Positions 34,316-41,245 of a stretch of DNA of 64,000 bases are shown in pieces. The notes below the pieces were generated by a model, which saw nothing but the letters and a program-made list of their open reading frames with translations, was not told the DNA's origin and did not search any database. Every line of letters starts with the position of its first letter. Position 1 is the first letter of the stretch. Position numbers and translations under genes: made by a program. Source of the DNA: Myxococcus sp. CA023 (lineage in GTDB: Bacteria; Myxococcota; Myxococcia; Myxococcales; Myxococcaceae); contig NZ_JAAEAH010000048.1 in assembly GCF_010998615.1 (NCBI RefSeq), positions 1-64,000 on the forward strand. Direction: 5' to 3'.

Positions 34316-34693
34316 TTACGGCTCCTCTGCCATGTCTTCGAGCTGACCCTCTGCGATTTCGCGATAGAGCGGCACCACTTCAACGGCGAGCACCTCCCGC
34401 ATTTCCTGGCGGGCGCTATCGAAGTCCCCGGCCTTCCGGTGGCGCTTGGCGCGGTAGAGCGCGTCGACAATGCGGTCGGAGCCTTCCTTGATGCGGCGCG
34501 CGCATTCCAGCAGAAGGGCCTCGGCCTTTTCGGCCGTGGCAAGGGCTGCTGCCGCGTCGGCTTTGCCGATGCCTACCTCCGGCGCGGTGCGTTCCAGCAT
34601 TTCCCTCACGTCCGCTGTGAGCGTCAGGCGTTCACCGTCTCGCACGCGCCGCGCGAGGGCTCGTACGGGCTCCCACTCAAGTTCATCCGCCAT
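34316..34693 (-). CDS. DUSAM domain protein
   Basis: 125 residues. Nearly the whole protein is one DUSAM domain, a family I know from Myxococcus and Stigmatella paralogues (TIGR02267): starts MADELEWEPVRALARRVRDG, contains ERLTLTADVREMLERTAPEV and KEGSDRIVDALYRAKRHRKA, and ends AVEVVPLYREIAEGQLEDM, all signature positions. All-helical, no catalytic residues apparent. Function unknown; family members often occur in several copies in variable islands of one genome. Here it sits between a SUKH-type protein and a small Cys-rich lipoprotein, 7 bp after the latter, suggesting an operon. Confidence 0.88.
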   Translation of the reverse strand: MADELEWEPVRALARRVRDGERLTLTADVREMLERTAPEVGIGKADAAAALATAEKAEALLLECARRIKEGSDRIVDALYRAKRHRKAGDFDSARQEMREVLAVEVVPLYREIAEGQLEDMAEEP

Positions 34694-34699
34694 GCCCTG

Positions 34700-35128
34700 T
34701 TACCTCTTGCCCCGGCGGGGGCGGCACTTGTTGATGGGCCATTCCTGCTGGCCCTCGCAGTAGCGGAAGCAGGCGTAGCAGGAGCCCTGCCAGTCGTCGT
34801 CCTTGCACTCGGCGTAGGTCGCGATGCAGCGGCGCTTCCACTCGGGCAGGTTGGTGTTGTGGGCGTCATCGACGTCTGGCGCGTCGGCCTCCGCCGCGAC
34901 CTGGGAGCCCGCCATGAGCACAGCGGCCTCGGTGGCGGAGAGGCCACACGCATCCGGGCCGAATCGCTGAATGCAACATGTCGCGCTGTCCAGACAGGCG
35001 GCTTGAGCGTACGCGTCTTGAGGGTCCATGTCGCGACGGCTGGAGATGCCAGTGGCGCTGTTGGAGCATCCCAGTGCAAGTGCCGCGAGCGCGTACGCAA
35101 GGGAAAGATGGGTGTTCCGATTAGACAT
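34700..35128 (-). CDS. Small Cys-rich lipoprotein, unknown
   Basis: 142 residues from ATG 35128; an in-frame ATG at 35155 is possible but the signal peptide begins at MSNRNTHLSLAYALAALA with lipobox ALALGC. Mature part has about ten Cys, including ACLDSATCCIQRFGPDACGL and a C-terminal motif CYACFRYCEGQQEWPINKC, which recalls endings I have seen in other myxobacterial lipoproteins beside toxin/immunity loci, although I cannot name the family. Probably cotranscribed with the DUSAM gene (7-bp gap). Confidence 0.7.
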   Translation of the reverse strand: MSNRNTHLSLAYALAALALGCSNSATGISSRRDMDPQDAYAQAACLDSATCCIQRFGPDACGLSATEAAVLMAGSQVAAEADAPDVDDAHNTNLPEWKRRCIATYAECKDDDWQGSCYACFRYCEGQQEWPINKCRPRRGKR

Positions 35129-35234
35129 GACTGCCGCATGTATCGGGTTCGTCACCCTGCGCGTATCACCCTGGATGAGTACTTCGGGGCGGGGCGCCGC
35201 CCTCCGCCCTTGCGTCCGATAACGGCGAACGCCG

Positions 35235-36206
35235 TCAGACGGGCTCGGCGCTCGAGGCGGGCGAGGCTTCCGTCACGACCTTGGGCGCATCCGCGGCCAG
35301 GCCCGCCGCGCACAACACCACGACCGCCATCCACACGAAGTCCGCCAGCAGCAGGTGCACCAACTGCATCCACACCGGCGCCAGCAGCAGCAGGTTGGTG
35401 ACGCCCGCGCCCAGCTGCACCGCGTAGAGCACGGTGATGGCGGACGCCGCGCGTCGCACGTCCTCCGACGGCCGCACCCGCGCCACCCACCGCGATGCCA
35501 GCACCAGGAACGCGCCCACGCTCACCGCCAGCAGCGGGTGCAGCACCCGCAGCTTGATGAGGATGTGTGCCGTCTCCGAAATATCCTGGCGCAAACCCTC
35601 CACCAGCGAGGTGGACGGGAACAGCGTGTCCCCCAACGCAGCGATGGCGCCACTCACGCCCAGCACCAGCAGCCCCAGGATGCTCAGGCCCAGCAGCGCG
35701 CCCGGCAGCCCCTGTCCCCGCAGGCTCAGGGGGGCGCGTCCCCGGGAGAACCAGATGACCAGCGTCTGCGCGCCCACCAGCAGGAAGGTGTTCACCAGGT
35801 GCACGCCCATCCACAGGGCCCGGCCCACGGAGGCGTTGTCCGCCACGTACTTCAGCAGCACGATGCCCGCGCCGACGAGCGCCTCCGTCATCATGAAGAA
35901 CAGGGCCCAGGCCGCCGCGCTCCGCGCCGGGTGGCCCTTGGCGTGCCCCTTCCGGGCCCAGACGTAGAGCGCCACCGCCAGAATCATCGCCAGGCCGCTC
36001 GTCAGCCGGTGCGTGTATTCGATGAGCGTCTGGACGCTGGGGGCCCGGGGGATGACCTCGCCGTTGCACACCGGCCAGTGGTCTCCGCAGCCGGCACCCG
36101 AGCCCGTGGCGCGCACGAACGCGCCCCACAGAATCACGACCAGCGTGAAGGCAAGCACCCCCAGGCTGAAGGCCTGGAACCGGCGGGACGAGGCAGCGTG
36201 GGTCAT
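35235..36206 (-). CDS. ctaA: Heme A synthase (CtaA/COX15 family)
   Basis: 323 residues from ATG 36206 with GGGGGAG directly upstream. Eight membrane helices in two four-helix halves. The first half starts LVVILWGAFVRATGSGAGC, followed by GDHWPVCNG, the conserved short Cys-pair loop of the family, and EYTHRLTSG, whose His is a heme ligand; paired ligands recur in the second half (LHPLLA and MQLVHLLLADFVW). Family members convert heme O to heme A for cytochrome c oxidase, working in the inner membrane with CtaB. No ctaB or cox genes are in the window, so the gene is detached from the oxidase cluster. Confidence 0.9.
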   Translation of the reverse strand: MTHAASSRRFQAFSLGVLAFTLVVILWGAFVRATGSGAGCGDHWPVCNGEVIPRAPSVQTLIEYTHRLTSGLAMILAVALYVWARKGHAKGHPARSAAAWALFFMMTEALVGAGIVLLKYVADNASVGRALWMGVHLVNTFLLVGAQTLVIWFSRGRAPLSLRGQGLPGALLGLSILGLLVLGVSGAIAALGDTLFPSTSLVEGLRQDISETAHILIKLRVLHPLLAVSVGAFLVLASRWVARVRPSEDVRRAASAITVLYAVQLGAGVTNLLLLAPVWMQLVHLLLADFVWMAVVVLCAAGLAADAPKVVTEASPASSAEPV

Positions 36207-36336
36207 CACGCTCCCCCTTAACCCACTTCCACCGCCACCGCTGTCCCACACGTCTCTTGGGCGCTCACCCTGGCCATCAGCGCGGCTGCTCGGCTGCCGG
36301 GCCGGCTGGTCATCCAGTGTATCCGGAATGATTCAG

Positions 36337-36358
36337 ATGGATGCTGCCCTGCATCCAT
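36337..36358. other. Inverted repeat ATGGATGC-N6-GCATCCAT
   Basis: Perfect 8-bp arms around a 6-nt centre in the 464-bp region between ctaA and the sigma-54 activator. Located 131 bp upstream of the ctaA start (minus strand) and 69 bp before the sigma-54 promoter. Either an operator or a hairpin; no protein frame covers it convincingly. Confidence 0.35.
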
Positions 36359-36426
36359 TGGATATGCCCACCCCCTGTCCGGGCGCGCGGATGATTTCCA
36401 TTTGAGTCAATCACCCTCCCAGGCAC

Positions 36427-36442
36427 TGGCACGCCGGGTGCT
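36427..36442 (+). promoter_or_regulatory. Candidate sigma-54 promoter (-24/-12)
   Basis: TGGCACG-CCGG-GTGCT, a near-consensus match to TGGCACG-N4-TTGC(A/T) with GG at 36428-36429 and GC at 36440-36441 (11 bp between, as required) and one mismatch. Predicted transcription start is near 36453. Directly downstream is the three-hairpin RNA candidate and no protein gene on this strand, so it likely drives a non-coding RNA. Confidence 0.6.
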
Positions 36443-36452
36443 TAACACCTCC

Positions 36453-36575
36453 CACAGTGCATCCGGTGCCGCGGTGGGCGCTGGAGACACACATCTTTCG
36501 CATGAGGCCGCTTCGGTGGCCTCGGCACCCCGGGTTGGAGTTTCCCCCCTCTCCGACCCGTGGGTGTGTTCTTCC
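36453..36575 (+). ncRNA. Candidate sigma-54-dependent small RNA, Pxr-like
   Basis: About 120 nt with three consecutive predicted hairpins. SL1 36455-36483 (CAGTGC / GCGCTG ends, imperfect interior). SL2 36504-36523: GAGGCCGC-TTCG-GTGGCCTC, 8 bp closed by a very stable cUUCGg tetraloop. SL3: CACCC + CGGGTTGGAG (36526-36540) pairs with CTCCGACCCG + T + GGGTG (36551-36566), 15 bp with one bulge, and its 10-nt loop holds six consecutive C; a short U-rich tail (tgttcttcc) follows. From memory, M. xanthus Pxr is a ~130-nt sRNA with a sigma-54 promoter, three stem-loops, a seven-C loop run whose mutation alters development, and a sigma-54-activator neighbour. The match in promoter, size, fold and neighbour is what I rely on; I could not align primary sequence. 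Confidence 0.58.
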
Positions 36576-36638
36576 AGAGACGTGGACGCACGCATCTCTG
36601 GAGTCGCTTCCCACAGGGGTGTGGGGAAACAGGGTGGA

Positions 36639-36686
36639 GCGCATCGCGGGCTGAGGCCACTCCTCTGGCTTCAGCCCGCGATGCGC
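36639..36686 (-). terminator. Long hairpin overlapping the stop codon of the sigma-54 activator gene
   Basis: GCGCATCGCGGGCTGAGGCC (36639-36658) pairs with 36667-36686 over 20 bp with a single G-T wobble, loop 8 nt. The right arm contains the last codons and the stop (36671-36673) of the minus-strand gene, so the terminator is partly coding. Also likely to stop plus-strand transcription of the small RNA. No U-tract. Confidence 0.65.
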
Positions 36687-39643
36687 ATCTGCTCCGCGCC
36701 CAGCACCGCGGGGAACGGCCCGTAGGCCATCGACCGCTCAATCACGTTCCGCAGCTCGCGCACGTTGCCGGGCCACGGGTGTGACATCAGCGCGGCGATG
36801 GCATCTGGCCCCAGTTGCGGCGGCTCCATGCCCTCGGGCGTGAGCTGCCGGACGAAGTGCCGGGCCAGCGCCACCACGTCCTCGCGCCGCTCGCGCAGCG
36901 GGGGCACGCGCACCGGCACCACCTGGAGGCGGTAGTAGAGGTCCTCGCGGAAGCGGCCCTCCCGCACCAGCTGGCCCAAATCCCGGTGCGTGGCCGCCAC
37001 CACCCGGACGTCCACCTCCACCGGCCGCATCTCCCCCAGCGGGAAGACTTCGCCATTCTCCAGGAAGCGCAGCAGCTTGGGCTGCACCTCCAGGGGGAGC
37101 TCGCCAATCTCGTCCAGGAAGAGGGTGCCGCCGTGCGCGGCGCGGATGACGCCGGGGTGGTCCGTGGCCGCGCCGGTGTACGCGCCGCGCCGGTAGCCGA
37201 AGAGCTGCCCTTCGAAGAGGTCTCGGGGCACCGCGGCGCAGTTGAAGGCCACGTACGGCCGCTGCGAGCGCGCGGACAAGGCGTGCAGCGCCCGCGCCAC
37301 CACCTCCTTGCCGGAGCCGGACTCGCCGGTGACGATGACGGTGGCGCGGCTGGAGGACAGGCTCGCCAGCTCCGAGCGCAGCCGTCGCATGGCGGACGAG
37401 GCGGCGATGAAGCCCGGCACGTCCGCGTCCCGCACGTCCGTGTCCTCACTGGCGAGCGCGGGCACGTCCACCTGGGCGAAGCCTCGCAGGGTGGCGACCT
37501 CCAGCGCGAAGCCGCCCAGCCGGGACAGCGCCGTCAGCAGCGCGCGGCCGTCTGGGGGCAGGTGACCCGCGACGCCCAGGCGGAGCCGCCGGCCACAGCC
37601 GTCCCCGAACTCCACGGCCTCGGTGGCGGGCACGGAGGCGTCGCCGCCCAGCGGCGTGGCCCGGCCCTGCGAGTCCAGCTCCTCCAGCCGGGGCGCGCCG
37701 TGGGGGAAGAGCCCCTCCACCACGGCCAGCAGCTCGCGCTGGATGAGGGGTGCGCCCATGCCGCGCACCGACAGCCGCTCGAAGGGCACCACCAGGGCCT
37801 CCGCGCCCAGGCGGGGAGCGCCCTCGGCTTCGCGGGCGGTGGCGTGGGGCTCGCGGGCGACGTAGTGCGCGAAGTGCTGCGGGTGCACCACCATGCCCAC
37901 GCGGCGCAGCTCCGCCTCGCTGGCGGCCAGCAGCTCGCCGGCGGCGGGGTCGCCCTCCATCCGCGCCAGCAGCGCCAGCAGGTGGCGCGTGTAGACGGCC
38001 ATGCACAGGTCGCCGGTGAGGCTGAAGGTGCCCAGCGCGGCCTCGAGCAGCGACCGGGCTTCGGCGGTGCGCCCGTCCAGGACGTGCAGCAAGGCCTCGA
38101 AGCGGTGGAGAAGGGCGGAGTGCCACGCGGACGGCATGCGCTCCAGGAAGGCGCGCGCCCGCCGTAGCAGCACCAGGCCCTCGTCTCGCTGGCATGCGTA
38201 GACGCGCGCATACGTCTCGTACAGCAGGCATTCGCGGCGCAGGTAGGGCCAGCCGCCCAACTCCATGGTGCGCTGTCCGGCCGCGGCGAAGCCCTCCGCC
38301 GCGCGATGCGCGTTGCCCTCGGCGAGGTCGGCCAGCGACTCCGCGAACTGGGCATAGGCCCCGGTGAGTGCCCGCTGGATGGTGCCGTCGTAGGCCGTCA
38401 GGTGCCGCGACAGCTTGCGCAGGCCCGGGTACCGGCCACTGAGCAGGTACAGCCGCGCGCGCGTCACCGTCAGGTACAGCGGCGTCCAGCGCAGCTCCTC
38501 CACCACCGCGTCCGCTTCATCCAGCACGGCCTCGGCTTCCGCGAAGCGCGCCAGCCGCAGCAGGGCCTCGGCCTCCGCGCGCGCGGCGAAGATGAAGGAG
38601 AAGCCGCGGACCATGCGCCCGCCATACGCGGCCTCCCGCGCGCGGCGCACCATCTGGAGCGCCTCGGCTGGCTCGCAGGCCTCGTCCAGCCGGCGCTGGG
38701 CCAGGAAGGCCAGGTTGCGCGCCTCCAGGAAGGCGTAACCCATCCGCGCCGCGCCCTGCGCCACCTCGCGGAAGCGGCGCGTGGCCAGGGTGGCCTCGCC
38801 GCGCAGGGCCGCCTCGTGGGCGCAGGCGTCCTCCGCGAGCAGTCGCAGGGCCGGGTCCTTCACCCTCACGAGCGCATCCTCCAGCCGTCCGGACCCGTGG
38901 GTGATGCGCTCCGCCTCGCCCAGGTAGAAGCCGCAGGCGACCTCGGCCATGCGCAACTGGCAGCGCACCTCCGGGTCGTCGTGGTTGGCCAGCAGCGCCT
39001 CCGCGCGCGCCACGTATGCAGCGGACTTGTTCGCGTCGAACAGCTTCCCGTCCGGTGACGCGTAGAGGTTGGCCGCCATGGCGAGCACGCGCAGCTCCAC
39101 CTCTTCGGGAAAGATGCCGGCGTCCGCGAACGCCAGGTGGGGCAGCAGCGTGGTGAAGGCGCCCCGGCTGTCCTCGCGGCCCCAGCGCTGGAGATAGGCC
39201 AGTCCCACCGCGGCCATGGCCCGCGCGCCCGGGGTGCGCAGCAGTCCCGAGGCCAGCAGTGACAGCAGCTCCTCTTCGGCGGCTCGCCACTCGGCCCGCG
39301 TCAGGTGGGTGACGCTGGGGAGGATGCGAGCCAGCTCCTCGGGATGCAGCTCCTGCCGCCGGGACGCAGAGACGACGGGCGTGGGGGCCCCGCCTCGCGT
39401 GGCGAGCTGACGGAGCGCCAAGGCCACGCGGCCTCGCGGACGGCGGGCCTGGGGGGCTTCGCTCGGCAGCTCCCAGCGGTAGACGGTGAGAGGGGTGACG
39501 CCCAGCAGGCGGGCAAACGCCGCGCGGCTCTGCTCACCTCGCAGGGCGCGGATGGTCTCGGGTTCCCACCCGGCGCTCGCCCCCTTCTCCTCCGGTAACT
39601 CCACGGCACCTGCCCCCTTTTTCGCCCCCCCGCCAGCGCACAT
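36671..39643 (-). CDS. Sigma-54 activator (bEBP) with N-terminal HTH and no C-terminal Fis domain
   Basis: 990 residues. Residues ~25-75 read as a helix-turn-helix (AAFARLLGVTPLTVYRWE) followed by a basic tail; ~90-640 are helical TPR-like repeats (GREDSRGAFTTLLPHLAFAD, ARAEALLRLARFAEAEAVLDEADAV); ~650-755 is a small sensor-like segment; ~755-985 is the AAA+ sigma-54 interaction domain with Walker A GESGSGKE (~774), the loop GAYTGA in place of GAFTGA (~819), Walker B TLFLDEIGEL, and arginine finger region FREDLYYRL. The protein stops right after NVRELRNVIERS, so the usual C-terminal Fis-type HTH is missing. This order, with DNA binding at the front, is unusual. No receiver domain, so input must come through the TPR part. 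Divergent from a membrane coiled-coil gene over inverted repeats; downstream neighbour of the sRNA candidate. Confidence 0.9.
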   Translation of the reverse strand: MCAGGGAKKGAGAVELPEEKGASAGWEPETIRALRGEQSRAAFARLLGVTPLTVYRWELPSEAPQARRPRGRVALALRQLATRGGAPTPVVSASRRQELHPEELARILPSVTHLTRAEWRAAEEELLSLLASGLLRTPGARAMAAVGLAYLQRWGREDSRGAFTTLLPHLAFADAGIFPEEVELRVLAMAANLYASPDGKLFDANKSAAYVARAEALLANHDDPEVRCQLRMAEVACGFYLGEAERITHGSGRLEDALVRVKDPALRLLAEDACAHEAALRGEATLATRRFREVAQGAARMGYAFLEARNLAFLAQRRLDEACEPAEALQMVRRAREAAYGGRMVRGFSFIFAARAEAEALLRLARFAEAEAVLDEADAVVEELRWTPLYLTVTRARLYLLSGRYPGLRKLSRHLTAYDGTIQRALTGAYAQFAESLADLAEGNAHRAAEGFAAAGQRTMELGGWPYLRRECLLYETYARVYACQRDEGLVLLRRARAFLERMPSAWHSALLHRFEALLHVLDGRTAEARSLLEAALGTFSLTGDLCMAVYTRHLLALLARMEGDPAAGELLAASEAELRRVGMVVHPQHFAHYVAREPHATAREAEGAPRLGAEALVVPFERLSVRGMGAPLIQRELLAVVEGLFPHGAPRLEELDSQGRATPLGGDASVPATEAVEFGDGCGRRLRLGVAGHLPPDGRALLTALSRLGGFALEVATLRGFAQVDVPALASEDTDVRDADVPGFIAASSAMRRLRSELASLSSSRATVIVTGESGSGKEVVARALHALSARSQRPYVAFNCAAVPRDLFEGQLFGYRRGAYTGAATDHPGVIRAAHGGTLFLDEIGELPLEVQPKLLRFLENGEVFPLGEMRPVEVDVRVVAATHRDLGQLVREGRFREDLYYRLQVVPVRVPPLRERREDVVALARHFVRQLTPEGMEPPQLGPDAIAALMSHPWPGNVRELRNVIERSMAYGPFPAVLGAEQMRIAG

Positions 39644-39670
39644 TCTCTACGGAGTTTCCCAGGACGAATG

Positions 39671-39694
39671 CAAACGGTTGAGCATTTCCGTTTG
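39671..39694. promoter_or_regulatory. Operator-like inverted repeat CAAACGG-N10-CCGTTTG
   Basis: Perfect 7-bp arms (39671-39677 and 39688-39694), 28 bp upstream of the sigma-54 activator start (39643) and in the divergent region to the coiled-coil gene. Likely an operator, possibly for autoregulation by the activator's own N-terminal HTH. Confidence 0.5.
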
Positions 39695-39701
39695 TTGCAC
39701 C

Positions 39702-39713
39702 CTGCATATGCAG
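39702..39713. promoter_or_regulatory. Palindrome CTGCATATGCAG
   Basis: Perfect 12-bp palindrome, 8 bp from the CAAACGG repeat, in the same divergent promoter region; AT-rich centre could also include a -10-like element. Confidence 0.4.
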
Positions 39714-39773
39714 CAGGCGACGAATGGCGCGCGTCCCCTCCCAGCGGGGACGTGTCGTCGTTATCGTCACCCC

Positions 39774-40787
39774 GTGCCTCGCGGACGTTCCCAACCTCCG
39801 ATTTCCCCACCTTCCCGTCTCAAACATGAACGCCTGCTCAGATTGGAGGACGCGCTTTCGGAGGGCCGTGCGCGTGAGGACGCGGCGGTGGAGGCCTGGG
39901 TGCGCCGCACCGGGCAGATGCCGCCCCGGAAGATTCGCCGGAAGTGGGAGAAGCAGTGGCGGCGGGAGGCGAAGCGCGCCGCCCGCCGCGCCGAACGGGA
40001 GGTGCTTTCCAACCGCTCTCGCAACCCCGCGCGGGGCGCCGCCTACGTCACCGCGTCGATAACGTGCGTGCTCATTGCCCTGGCGCAGCCCCGCCGGCTG
40101 TGGTGGCTGGTCTTCGTGGCCCTGGGCTTCTTCCTGGCTTCGTTGAAGCACCTGGAGCGTCCCCGGCGTGACGAGGGCCGCGCGCGCGACGCTGGAGCGC
40201 CGGAGCGGGAGCCCGTGGGTGACTCGGAGGGGGAGGCGGACGCCCGGGTGGCGAAGGTGGATGCCCTCTGCGCCCGGCTGATGGAGGCCCTGCGCGAGGG
40301 GCCCGCGGTGCTGCGCGAACTGGTGCATGCGCCGGAGCGCACGGTGGAGGCCCTGCGACAGGGCTGCCATGCACTGGTGCGTCGTGAGCGGGAGCTGCGG
40401 GCGCTGGCGCCACCGGCTGAGGCCCAGCGGCTGGACGCCGAGCGGGACGCGCTGGCCGCGCGGGTGGCTTCGGAAGAGGACGCGGTGGTGCGGGAGCGGC
40501 TGGCCGGAGCGCTGGCCGCGCTGGAGGCGCAGCGGCGTCAGCGCGCGGAGTTGGCCACCGCGGCGGCGCGGCTCGAGGCGGAGCACATGCGTCTCTACTA
40601 CACCCTGGAGAGCCTCTACGCGCAGGTGCTTCGGGTGCGCTCGGCGGACACCGCGGGCGAGGACATCGCCGGGCTGGGGCTGCGGCAGAGCGTGGAGCAG
40701 CTCGGTGAGGAAGTGGAAGCGGTGACGCAGGCGCTGGAGGAGGTCCACGCCGCGCCCGGCGGTGGTGGCCGGACGCGGACGCGGTAG
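39774..40787 (+). CDS. Membrane protein with C-terminal coiled coil, unknown function
   Basis: 337 residues from a proposed GTG at 39774; the frame is open further upstream, but that part is antisense to the activator gene and its promoter. Residues ~15-85 are basic and helical (KIRRKWEKQWRREAKRAARR), followed by two closely spaced hydrophobic helices (VTASITCVLIALAQP and WWLVFVALGFFLASLKHL, ~92-125) with a tight turn containing RRLWW. The rest (~145-325) is an acidic/basic heptad-rich coiled coil (RLDAERDALAARVASEEDAV, RQRAELATAAARLEAEHMRL). No catalytic motif. Resembles 2TM-domain proteins in general layout only. Ends convergent with a small secreted protein. Start uncertain. Confidence 0.7.
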   Translation: MPRGRSQPPISPPSRLKHERLLRLEDALSEGRAREDAAVEAWVRRTGQMPPRKIRRKWEKQWRREAKRAARRAEREVLSNRSRNPARGAAYVTASITCVLIALAQPRRLWWLVFVALGFFLASLKHLERPRRDEGRARDAGAPEREPVGDSEGEADARVAKVDALCARLMEALREGPAVLRELVHAPERTVEALRQGCHALVRRERELRALAPPAEAQRLDAERDALAARVASEEDAVVRERLAGALAALEAQRRQRAELATAAARLEAEHMRLYYTLESLYAQVLRVRSADTAGEDIAGLGLRQSVEQLGEEVEAVTQALEEVHAAPGGGGRTRTR

Positions 40788-40878
40788 AGGCCTGGAGCGT
40801 GGGTCACGCCGGTGTGCTGTCCGGCGCGCCCACGTGGGACGCGGTTCGCGGTGGGACGGCCGCCCTCGCCCCCGGCGC

Positions 40879-41169
40879 TCAGCGGACCTCGGGGCAGTCC
40901 CAGACGTTGCGCGTGCCCAGGGGGCGGCAGGTGCAGACGTAGTCGGACCAGATGCCATCCGTACACTGCTGCGTCGTGCCCGGGCCGGGGCACGACGTGT
41001 AGTGGAGGTTCCAGCAGAACTGGAGCAGCGGCGGCCGGCTGGCGTCGGCGGCCTCCTGGCTCACGAGCTCCTCCGGGGCCACGTCCACCGACAGGTCCTC
41101 CGAATCGAAGTCGGACGAGGCGAACGCGGGCAGGGATAGGGACAGGGCGATGAGGAAAGCCTTCTTCAT
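40879..41169 (-). CDS. Small secreted Cys-rich protein
   Basis: 96 residues from ATG 41169. Signal peptide MKKAFLIALSLSLPAFAS with AxA-type cleavage; a short acidic propeptide-like stretch (DFDSEDLSVDVAPEEL) follows, then a compact mature domain with six Cys (LLQFCWNLHYTSCPGPG, then TTQQCTDGIWSDYVCTC and WDCPEV), enough for three disulfides. Looks like a small knottin-like exoprotein; similar six-Cys small proteins occur in numbers in myxobacterial genomes. Function unknown, could be a bioactive peptide or envelope protein. Located 76 bp downstream of the MscS gene on the same strand. Confidence 0.75.
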   Translation of the reverse strand: MKKAFLIALSLSLPAFASSDFDSEDLSVDVAPEELVSQEAADASRPPLLQFCWNLHYTSCPGPGTTQQCTDGIWSDYVCTCRPLGTRNVWDCPEVR

Positions 41170-41245
41170 GGGACGGACTCCATGGGGTGAGAGGGATTGC
41201 AGCTGAAGACGAAGCAACTCGAATCCTGGGGAGGCACCTCTATCG

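Noticed and set aside
34301-35401. 366-residue plus-strand frame
   Set aside because: Antisense to DUSAM and lipoprotein genes, no motif.
36402-36725. 107-residue plus-strand frame across the sRNA region
   Set aside because: No ribosome site, Ser/Arg-rich composition, and the RNA hairpins fit better than codons.
39486-39773. N-terminal extension of the coiled-coil gene
   Set aside because: Antisense to the activator start and through operator-like repeats; Arg/Pro-rich, unlike a protein domain.
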